From Siphonodentalium dalli (lineage: Eukaryota; Mollusca; Scaphopoda; Gadilida; Siphonodentaliidae), in NCBI GenBank assembly GCA_032622095.1, contig CP136069.1, positions 157,347,043 to 157,411,042 of the forward strand: a DNA stretch of 64,000 nt. Direction: 5' to 3'. The notes under the pieces were generated by a model. The model was not told where the DNA came from and did not search any database. It was given only the letters and a program-made list of their open reading frames with translations. Below are positions 48,701 to 60,700 of the stretch, piece after piece (the first letter of the stretch is position 1; each line of letters opens with the position of its first letter). Made by a program: the position numbers and the translations under genes.

Positions 48701-51700
48701 ATAATCGGGTGAATTGAGGACGTATGCTTGGATCCGAGAAGGGTATTTTGTGGGATTGGGTCATTGGGACCATGAGGGGAGAAGTGACAACTACTGGATG
48801 TGAGATTGACAAAAGTGTAATGTGCAACTCACAAACTACAGTCATATAAAGTATTGTCCATTTATCGGGATATTTGTCCATTCGTGTAAGGATATGTGGG
48901 CTTGAAGCATCACATTGGTGTGTTCATAATGTGCCGTCTAAGTCAACTGAGGGCGGCCTTGTGTTCCCTGTATGGGAGTAGTGTGTGTGCGCATGAGAGT
49001 GCGGGCAATAGCACATGGTGATTGTGATGCTTGTGAGCAAACAAACAGTGGGAATCTGGATCTTACACTGTGTGTTCTTTGGTGCCTATCGGTGTCGTTA
49101 ATTACGGCGATTGAATCGTCTATTGCAAGTTGGCAATGATGGAAGCCGGTTGCACGATGTTGAGTGCGTATATGCCTAGGTTCAGGCAACGCTGTATGGG
49201 ACACTCCGGACAAACGTGAATGTTTGGACTGTACGCATGCCGATCCCTGAGTCGGCGTTGCGTGTATAATTATAGTAGCCAACGTTGTAACGTTAACGTC
49301 AGGTCACTATGCATAGGTTATAGAATCTGATGATGCAAAGGAAGACGAAGTGACTCAGAATTTGATCTTTCTTCTGAACAAAGCTGTGACTAAAGAATTG
49401 ATGACAAGCTTCATACGTAACTTTTTGCTGGAGTCCAATTTAACAAGCATCAGATGGCAGGCACACTCACTTATCTACAACATTCATAGGTAAGAGGAGG
49501 CAAAAAACTCACTTAACTACAACATTCATAGGTAAGAGGAGGCAAAAAACTCAATTAACTACAACATTCATAGGTAAGAGGAGGCAAAAAACTCACTTAA
49601 CTACAACATTCATAGGTAAGAGGAATAACAACACACTCACCTATCTACAACATTCATAGGTAAGAGGAGGCAAAAAACTCACTTAACTACAACATTCATA
49701 GGTAAGAGGAATAACAACACACTCACCTATCTACAACATTCATAGGTAAGAGGAGGCAAAAAACTCACTTATCTACAACATTCATAGGTAAGAGGAGGCA
49801 AAAAACTCACTTAAATACAACATTCATAGGTAAGAGGAGGCAAAAAACTCACTTAACTACAACATTCATAGGTAAGAGGAGGCAAATAACTCACTTAACT
49901 ACAACATTCATAGGTAAGAGGAAGCAAAAAACTCACTTAACTACAACATTCATAGGTAAGAGGAGGCAAAAAACTCACTTAACTACAACATTCATAGGTG
50001 TAACGTTGTAACGTTAACGTCAGGTCACTATGCATAGGTTATAGAATCTGATGATGCAAAGGAAGACGAAGTGACTCAGAATTTGATCTTTCTTCTGAAC
50101 AAAGCTGTGACTAAAGAATTGATGACAAGCTTCATACGTAACTTTTTGCTGGAGTCCAATTTAACAAGCATCAGATGGCAGGCACACTCACTTATCTACA
50201 ACATTCATAGGTAAGAGGAGGCAAAAAACTCACTTAACTACAACATTCATAGGTAAGAGGAGGCAAAAAACTCAATTAACTACAACATTCATAGGTAAGA
50301 GGAGGCAAAAAACTCACTTAACTACAACATTCATAGGTAAGAGGAATAACAACACACTCACCTATCTACAACATTCATAGGTAAGAGGAGGCAAAAAACT
50401 CACTTAACTACAACATTCATAGGTAAGAGGAATAACAACACACTCACCTATCTACAACATTCATAGGTAAGAGGAGGCAAAAAACTCACTTATCTACAAC
50501 ATTCATAGGTAAGAGGAGGCAAAAAACTCACTTAAATACAACATTCATAGGTAAGAGGAGGCAAAAAACTCACTTAACTACAACATTCATAGGTAAGAGG
50601 AATAACAGGATTCTTTTGCTAGTCTGGAATCCTCAAAAGTTTTAGAATGTTAAAATATTACTTCCAGGACTAGAAAAGTTATGAAAAATGGTACCATTAT
50701 GGAAAAGATTAGGAAAAATCACCCCTCTACTTCTGCCAGCTGTCTGGAAAAGTCATGGAACCACAAAATTATCCTTGAATCTTCTTGAATTTGAAACACT
50801 TGCATAAAATTCATATTCAATAATTGCGGTTGCAAAAAAAGAGCAGAAATGTTCCTCTTTTACGAGTGCCAACAATAACACTATTATTACTGGAAGTGAT
50901 TTTACAAGCACTGGTTATAACTTCTTCCGGTCGTCGAAGTTAGCTATTCAAGATTCATCTCTCATTAACCCTTCCATTACTGGAACTTCCTTAAATATTT
51001 GCGAAAACCCTGTGCCGTTGCATTCTGTTATATATGTGAGTCTACCTTAGGGAGCCTCGCATATATTAGAGAATGCATTGGCCTGACATATACCTTGACC
51101 TTGTAAGCCTATGCATTCTCTTATATATGCGAGGCTCCCTATTGGAGGCTCACATATATGAGAAATTTCACTGGCACAGGGTCTTTAATGATGCACCAAT
51201 GCAGCTCCCATAATGAAAGGGTTAATATTAAGAGTAATAACTCTTTTATCAGTCCACCTCAACATGTAAGGGGAAATAACTCTTTTTGTTAGATCCAGCT
51301 CTGTGAGCATCAGATTTAAGATGCACTCACTTATCTACAATGTTCATATCTAAGGGGAATAACTCTCTATTAGTCCACCTCAACATGTAAGGGGAATAAC
51401 TCTTTGTTAGATCCAACTCTGAGCATCAGATTTCAGACTTATCTACAATGTTCATATCTAAGGGGAATAACTCTCTATTAGTCCACCTCAACATGTAAGG
51501 GGAATAACTCTTTGTTAGATCCAACTCTGAGCATCAGATTTCAGACTTATCTACAATGTTCATATCTAAGGGGAATAACTCTCTATTAGTCCACCTCAAC
51601 ATGTAAGGGGAATAACTCTTTGTTAGATCCAACTCTGAGCATCAGATTTCAGACTTATCTACAATGTTCATATCTAAGGGGAATAACTCTCTATTAGTCC

Positions 51701-54700
51701 ACCTCAACATGTAAGGGGAATAACGCTTTGTTAGATCCAACTCTGAGCATCAGATTTCAGACTTATCTACAATGTTCATATCTAAGGGGAATAACTCTCT
51801 ATTAGTCCACCTCAACATGTAAGGGGAATAACTCTTTGTTAGATCCAATTCTGAGAATCAGATTTCAGACTTATCTACAATGTTCATATCTAAGGGGAAT
51901 AACTCTCTATTAGTCCACCTCAACATGTAAGGGGAATAACTCTTTGTTAGATCCAACTATGAGCATCAGATTTCAGACTTATCTACAATGTTCATATCTA
52001 AGGGGAATAACTCTCTATTAGTCCACCTCAACATGTAAGGGGAATAACTCTTTGTTAGATCCAACTCTGAGCATCAGATTTCAGACTTATCTACAATGTT
52101 CACATCTAAGGGGAATAACTCTCTATTAGTCCACCTCAACATGTAAGGGGAATAACTCTTTGTTAGATCCAACTCTGAGCATCAGATTTCAGACTTATCT
52201 ACAATGTTCATATCTAAGGGGAATAACTCTTTATCAGTCCACCTCAACATGTAAGGGGAATAACCCTTTGTTAGATCCAACTATGAGCATCAGATTTCAG
52301 ACTTATCTACAATGTTCATATCTAAGGGGAATAACTCTCTATTAATCCACCTCAACATGTAAGGGGAATAACTCTTTGTTAGATCCAACTCTGAGCATCA
52401 GATTTCAGACTTATCTACAATGTTCATATCTAAGGGGAATAACTCTCTATTAGTCCACCTCAACATGTAAGGGGAATAACTCTTTGTTAGATCCAATTAT
52501 GAGTATCAGATTTCAGACTTATCTACAATGTTCATATCTAAGGGGAATAACTCTCTATTAATCCACCTCAACATGTAAGGGGAATAACTCTTTGTTAGAT
52601 CCAGTTTTGTGTGCATGATAGAGAAGCTGATTCAAGTATTCCATATTTTTATGAGGAGGCATGCGTCTGAGAAACAGAACATTAATTTTGTTTGGACTAA
52701 ACCAAATAAAACCTGAGAGCTTTAAATACCGAGTGAATGGAATCCTTGTTTTTCACTACAGAAACTCGAGTCCTACTCATCAGCAGAATCTGATTGAGAT
52801 TATGTGGAGCTTGTGGAAGGAACTATCACTATACGGGAGGAAAGCGTCGCAGTTTGTCGATCTACTTGGATACTTTGTTCTCAAGACAAATCAGACCGCT
52901 GATATGGTGAGGGCTGCTTTATCATTTTAGTTGTAGATCTTTTTTATGAACAACATTATAGAGGATTGTTCACAGGAGCTTTTCATTAAGGAAATAGAAA
53001 AGAGTGTCTCAATTTAACATTTGCATTTCAAATGACATAAGGGAGTTTCAATATTCAATACTTACTCACTTTTAACAGCCATAATTGATGAACTCCTGAT
53101 CAGTTTCCAAAAATTCCAATGCTGATCACTCGAGTAAAAGCTTTATTTTACAAAGATTTTATACAATTCTTGTTTAAATTGTTCAAAAACACATTAAACC
53201 AGAGCTCTGCCATGTGGCAGAGTCTACATTTTAAAACCCTCTCAGCGGGTCAAACATTGGTTTTGGTTTTTATTTGGTTCACTAGGGTCAGGCACTTCCT
53301 GAATTCAACTATTATAGCTGACCTGTAGATACCAAGTATTTATAGGTCTTTTTTATGCATGTAGTCCCATTTGGCTTCAACTTTTTATTCCAGATGAATA
53401 AAGCAAAATACTGTGTTCTGGAGTTCTAGAATGAATCTTTACTACCGTACCGGCCGGTGGATAAGTCGCATCTTTTTAACCCAATTTGCCCTATTAAAAT
53501 CCTCCTGCGACTTATAGATCGGTAAGTCAATGAGGGGCATATTTTCAGCCGAATTTTGAGGAATCAACTGCGATCACAGGTAAATAACGGGACAAAATGC
53601 TGACGCAAACTAACTGCAACGCTATAAAATAATACAATTCGGTATACAAACAATAAATAAATACCCCATCCTCATATGCACTTTGTCTTTATTTTATTGC
53701 CTGTCCGACATTTAAAACATATATATCGTATTATATGTATTAATATCTAAGAATTCAACCGCAATTATAAACAGCAGCAAATTCACAGTGGGCGTCCTTG
53801 ACCTGACTGTCTGGACAGCGTGTTCTCATATTTTAATGAGGCTTATGTGCGCAGCCGCGAACTCCTGTTTATATTACATAAACATTATTTTATGCTGTAC
53901 CGTGTACGCATAACTTTAATTCCCGCGTTGAGTAGTTGACACTTAATACTGAAGAGTGCATTGCATCACTATTAGCCCAAAGCGTTTTCATTCATGCTTC
54001 GCGACAATTAGGCGACAACTAAATTAACGAGGCCATTATCCTAAAACAACAGTAAGCAGAGTCTCAGTTTTATATTCCTATAAATGATAGGATATTTTGT
54101 GTCTTTCCTCATACCTTAAAACTATTCAAACGACATCGTGCTTCATTATACCTATCAGTTTTCTTCGAATTCAAAATGGATAAACGTGGCATCAAAAGGA
54201 AACGTCTAAGTTACGAAAGTTCATACAAGTTGAAAGTGATAAAATTCGCAAATGAACATGGTAATCGGCCAGCAGAACGAGAGTTTGGTGTTAGCGAGAA
54301 AATAATCAGGGACTGGCTCAAAAAGAGAGATATGATTTTTGCCATGCGTAGAGACAAACAAGCAAATCGCGGCAAAGCTGCATTCTGGCCTGAACTTGTG
54401 AAAGTGAAGTCAAATGTTTCTGTTTTATTTATATTTAGTTATACACATGTTATACAAGTTGAAATGATGATGAATAAATGTTAATTAATACATTGATTTT
54501 ACTCTCAACCACCCAGAGTTAGTCCAAACATCATTCAATTCAAAATAATAAGTTTTATAATCCATGTTCCCACACACTCCTAATGAAAATGAACCAATGT
54601 TATCTCCCCTGCTTGGGAATTCCCCCAAATCACATTGGGAATACCGGAAGCATTGGTGGAATGTTCGTTCATTTTTACGTCTGTGATAAATTCAATTTAA

Positions 54701-57700
54701 AAAAAATGCTTCCTCTGCTCTAAATAACTCTAAATCCAGGTCAATCTGTCATTTTGATGTTCCCTTACAAGCCACTGAAATAGGTGCGACGTATACAACA
54801 GAAAGAGCCAAAAGGCAACATTTTAAGCTTCAAAATTCAATGCGACTTATCCAACGATGCGATTTATCCACCGGCCGGTACGGTACTATGATAAGTCATG
54901 AGTGTGAATATGAACCCAGACATTATGAACAACTGATGATTTTTCTGATGTTGTTTGAAAAGTACTTGTATTTTTTAGGTCAAAGAGTATCTTGTGAGAG
55001 CGATTGCCGTACTGAGAGAAGAGAATCAGATGCTGGCAAACCATCCAAATGCCACTATATATAAGTAAGTATCAGACAACCATCCAAATACCACAATATA
55101 TAAGTAAGTGTCAGGCAACCATCCAAATGCCACAATATATAAGTAAGTGTCAGGCCAAGCCTGCAAATAGTGTGTCTGTCGTTTGCAGAATGAGGTCCCA
55201 AGAGGGTCAATTTAATGATGCTATCCAGCACCATGGACTAGCATCACCAAATGCACCCTCTGGAACCTCATTCTGCTTAGGCCTCAACTGCTATGGAAGA
55301 CCTAGGATCAGATTGAATTTCCCCAGTTGAAGTTGTTAATGTTCACCCAAAAATTTATTTTTGGGGGACTATAGAAATGGGCTCTGTCCGTCCGTCGTGC
55401 CGTTCATCCGTCCGTCCGTTCGTCCGTCACACTTTTGAGTACATTCATGGTGTAATCATCTCCTCCTACAGATTTCATCCAAGAGATTTGAAACTTCAGA
55501 ATATTGTTGCCCATATATTGAAGATGTGCAACATGTATATAGATGACGGAAAAATTATATTTTGACAGAGTTATTAACCCTTTTCGACAATTTTTATAAT
55601 TTTCAGTATGAGGGTACCTTCATGGTGTAATCAACTCCTCCTACAGTTTTCATCCTAGAGATTTGAAACTTCAGAATATTGTTGCCCATATATTGAAGAT
55701 GTGCAACATGTATATAGATGACGGAAATTTTATTTTTGGACAGAGTTATTCAGTCTACTGTACACTGCCATGTAATTGCCTCAGATATGTGGAGAAACAC
55801 AGTGCAAACCATTAAAATTATTCATTCCACAACACAGTTCCTGGGCATATACGCTATACTGTATTAACCCTTTTTTACTTAGAAAATTTCAACATTTTTT
55901 TATAATTTTCTGTATGAGGGTACCTTCATGGTGTAATCAACTCCTCCGACAGTTTTGATCATAGATATTTGAAACTTCAGAGTATTGTTACCCACATATT
56001 GGAGATGTGCAACATGTATATAGATGTCAGAAATATTCTTTTTTACGGAGTTTATTAACCCTTTTTTAATTTCTTTGACAAAGCGGCATCGACTTGCCAC
56101 ATTTTCGGGGGACACTGTGGTCAGCTGACCTTTTATTCATTTCAACTTCTGCAATTTAGGGGATACAGAAACTTCCCTGAAGGGAAAAAGTAACTAAAAA
56201 CAATTTTAATTTGAGACTAAGATACTGGCCAGATGATGTGGCCTAAGCAGAATGAGGTCCCCAGAGGATGAATTTGGTGATGCTAGCTTGCCATGTGCGA
56301 TAGCGTCACTAAATTTACCCTCTGGGGGGGGCCTCATTCTGCAAATGACAGACACACTATTTGCAGGCTTGAAGATATTACATGAGCAAAAATATAGTAT
56401 GTTTTTATTTTGTATGCAATTGTAGTAAACTTAAATCAGAAATTGAGACCAAAAGTGATAATGTTTTATATTTTCAGCATTGAAATCATTACCTTTGAAT
56501 TAAATTTCAATTGAAAAATAATTATTCAAATAATTTCTAGTATCTTCAATTTTAGAAATTCTAATTTAGCGGTGAACGAACACCTTCAGATTTACCATAA
56601 ATATTATCTGTAAATATTACAGCATGGTACAGGGACTGGTTGACTTCGATGGATATTATTTAGAGAGTGATCCATGCTTGGTCTGCAACAACCCAGAAGT
56701 TTCTTACTCTGTAAGTTTATCTTCCCCTGAAAAAAAATTCAGGACTGTAGAAATAAATGTTGTCCGTCTGTTCATTCATGTGTGCATGCACATGTTTGTT
56801 GGCCCCAAATGGTTTCTGGTTATTGGCAGTCCACTCATTTTTAACCAAAGTCAGATCAGATTAAAATGTGGCAAGTGTTTGAATATAGAAGTCAGGATTG
56901 AATCAAATATGTTCTGATTGGCCTCATTGAAAATTTTTCAGCAAAATTTATCCTGATTTATCCAGAATTCTCCCCTAAAATGCCCACAGTAAGAACTGTT
57001 AGATTATATTTAGTTCACATTAGGCCAAAAAAAAAAGTGTTTTGGTTCTCGGGCAATTTTTTTTTCAAATATGAAGGAGGGAGGGTTTTATTTTTATTTT
57101 TTATTTTTTTCTGCGCATAGTAAGCATGGACAAAGATACCTTCCTCTGTCTAGTAATAACCAGAAAGGTAGAGGGAACTGTTATGCATATGAACTCATTT
57201 AGTCTTATATAAAAATGACATTGTACTACCAGTGTATATGACTGGGATTACCTAACAATATATAATGCCCCTGACATTAACTACTGTTATTGTTGTCTAA
57301 AAACTGATACCTCCCCATTCTAATATGTGATCCTGAATTTAGTCCTGTGGCTTTCAATTGTATAAAGTTACAATTAGTGTAAGTTGTACACAATGACTAA
57401 TTGTAAGAAGAGCATGAGGATCAGCTAATCATTTTCTTAATTGTAGTCATCTACTTCATGTTGTAAGCCTGCAAGTAAGCCTGTAAGTTTTTTTGTCATA
57501 ACATCAGGCATTGCAATAAAAAGGCCTAATGCGGCCCTTTTTATTCAATGCGGCGGTGCCTGAGAACCAAAACTTTTTTTTTTGGCCTTAGTTGTAGTTG
57601 AATATACGATAGCTGAAAGGCTTGGAAAATTACACTGTTTTATTCCATCAATTCTGGGGAAAATTATGTTAAAGGGACCCAAGGCACTCACAGTGGGTAA

Positions 57701-60700
57701 ATGTGCAAACAAAATAAAATCTGTAAGAAATTAAAATATTATAGTCTAAATATGATTTTCAGAATATTTTTTATTTTTGACCTTTTCCATTATATCTTAT
57801 TGGACTAATTTGGCTTTCATTGGTAATGCCACTGTAACAGTAATAACAAAGTTTTGATATGTAAAATATCGTTTTTGGAGATTCATTAATAATGAAAATA
57901 AGAACAAAGTCAATCTCGTTTACATGTAATTTTTGTGAACTATTCTTGATTTGAGATATTTTTCGCAGTGGGTAAATGTGGTAAAATTATAAAAGTCTTA
58001 AAAAATATAACCATTGAGAATAACGTGGAGAATTAGATAAATTTGTTCTTGCCCCAATAACAAAATTTTGCGTGTTCAAACCATTGTTATGTAAACAAAA
58101 CTGTTACAATTATTTGTCAACAAATATCGCTAATTGCATAGTAAGTTCAAATATTATTGTCTAAATATGATTTTTATAATATTTTTCAATGTTTTGACGT
58201 TTTCGGTTGTATGTTATTGGTCCAATTAGACTTTGGTTGGTAACATAACATAAAGATTTTGATATGTGAAATCTTGTTATGTGAGAGTAATAAAAACAAA
58301 GATGATCTTGTTACATGTATTTATTAGTGATAGTTATTTTACAGATTATTATATAATTTATTTTATTTTGCATGAACCCACTTTGAAGGCCTTGGGCCCC
58401 TTTAACCCTTCCATGACCGGAGCTTTCTGAAATTTTGCAACATGTGCCAATGCATTCTCTTTTATAAATGCGAGTCTACCATAGGAAGCCTCTCATATAT
58501 AAGAGAATACTTTGGCCTATAAATCATTATTTACATTAACCTTGTAAGCCAGTTCATTCTCTTATATATGTGAGGCTCCCTATGGGAGACTTGCATCTAT
58601 AAGATAATGCACTGGCACAGGATCTTTAATGCTGCATCAGCACAGCTCCTGTCATGAAAGGACTAAATTAATTTTGACATTTGTTTTGGAATATTCTTGA
58701 TTTTGTTTATTTTTCCTGAATTTTTCACAACTTGTGTGTCATTATTTTTGCAGAGTTTGAAGTTGTCAGCCATTAAAGTTGACTCAAAGTTCACAACGAC
58801 AACACAGATAGTGAAGCTGGTTGGTAGTCACACAATTTCGAAGCTATCACTGAGAATCAGTGACCTGAAAAGAAGCAAGATGGTGAGTATCATTACCTGT
58901 GTTTAACAAGTACTCAAGTCTGCAAATAGTGTGTCTGTCATTTGCAGAATGATGTCCTCACAGGGTGAATTTAGTGACGCTATCCCCACAATGGGCTAGT
59001 ATCACCAAATTCGCCCTCTGAGAACTTCCTTCTGCTTAGGCCTCAACTAACAAGTCATGGAAAAGCTGTTACTCTTATTTTCCACTTAGAATATTACGAA
59101 TGCCCTAATGGCATGACCAACTCCATTTTGAGTTTCTGATGCATACAATTGATGTTAGAATGCTGTTTTCCACATATAAACATATGGACATGTATATATA
59201 GAAGATGGTAAATTGAATGTTTATGAGATTTATTCTTTGTTAATTTCATTTTCTTTCAATTTGCCCATCTCCTTTTGGGGACATGTTTGCCAAAAACCTT
59301 TTATTCTATTATTTTATAGGTAAGAGCAATGAGTATATTCTATAACAACAGAACAGTGCATGGTGTCGTTGAACTTAAAAATAGGTGAGTTATATATTTT
59401 ATCTGTAGACAACAAGGCTGCGGTTTCCTTTCATTTTGAGATTGAGAAATGATAAACGTATCAACACATTTAGAGTAAAGATGTATCATTATATAATGAT
59501 GAACAATAGATCATTCCAATGTTCACTTTTACAACTGAATGGCAGAATCCATTCTTCATAAGAAGTATTTAATGTTAAACTCAGGCAAATGTAGTGCATG
59601 ATGCACGTTTTGCAATAATAACAAGACACCATTTGATTGTGTCCATCTTCATGTCTGCAATGTGTACAATATTATATTTTGATTGCCATCATTTTCTGCA
59701 GTCATTCAACTGTTGTATTTTGACAGAAAATAACCAGTTCCTTAGATCTTCAACACAGTTGACTCAATTCACATTGTGACATAGCAGCCATTGCTGAGAT
59801 ATTCATCATTAATACTTGATTCACACTCACACCGTGATAGTATACCCAATGCTAAGAATATTCATAGTATAGAGATCTTTTTTGTTTTTGTAGGCCTGGT
59901 TTGTGGCACAAAGCTAAGAAAGTGTCCCTGACAGCTGGACAGACCGATGTCAAGGTAATTTAAGTATATTTGCACATAAACAATACTGCTTCTGATTTGT
60001 CCATAACGTTAATAATCACGTTCCACTCAGTCAATGTGTTCACAAACCTATCACCACATTGCACTTATTTTCCAATAACTGCATAACTCTCAGAAATCAT
60101 CAAGAGTTCGTGGTCATGGGTTTCAGCAAACTCATATTTCTTTGATTTTCTCGTGGTCAATGTGGAAGTGAAATCGAACAGACCCATTTGACGATACATA
60201 TTTCCTTATTGTAATTGGTAACTATGTGTTACAAATATGTGTTACAAATGTAATACATTGTGTCTGCAAACTCGGTAAAAAATTTATCAATGAAATTTAT
60301 TGGGTGATTTTTGATAAAATTTTGGCCTGAGAAATGGGATAATTAGTTTGCATGGCCTAACAGATTCAGTACACAATTCTACGACAAGCTTTGTTGTCTG
60401 TGGACACAACTTTGTCCGAGCTTGTATTCCTTCATTTTCAGTCAATTTTTTAAAAACTTGGCACAGATATGTAGTACCATGAGCATTATCGGAACTTGTG
60501 CACCTGAAATTATAGGATCCACCGGAGATTTTTTACTATAGGCATCTCCCTTTTTGGCTTAGAAATGTTCAACAAATTATGTAATTTTGAACAAGCTTGT
60601 ACTCCTTAATTTCCTGATAAATTTTTATGAACTTGACATAGATATATACCACCATGGCAGCATTTGCATCTGTGATTACGAGATTGGTTGGACATATGTT

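Larger units (their letters stand above)
49284..50608 (+). repeat. 721-bp segmental tandem duplication containing exon 23 copies 2 and 3
   Basis: From 'aacgttgtaacgttaacgtc' the sequence repeats with a 721-bp offset (exon starts 49324 and 50045). The exon, the order of variant repeat units and the upstream 'gtcactatgcataggttata' agree throughout the part both copies share. Either a very recent duplication or an assembly duplication. Confidence 0.9.
52907..54978. other. Intron 24
   Basis: Holds the pogo-like element 53445-54883. Positions 52930-53440 show nothing recognisable. Confidence 0.6.
56711..58753. other. Intron 26
   Basis: Almost wholly mobile elements: family I 57021-57590, family N 57669-58405 and family A 58402-58666. 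The first 300 bp and the 80 bp before exon 27 have no recognised content. Confidence 0.65.

Noticed and set aside
48938-49282. 114-codon minus-strand frame as a Penelope-like protein piece
   Set aside because: I could not find reverse transcriptase or GIY-YIG motifs in it; only the nearby hammerhead-like motif hints at such an element.
54840-55064. Open frame reaching into exon 25
   Set aside because: Only the part from 54979 matches UBR4; the upstream part is the end of the pogo-like element.
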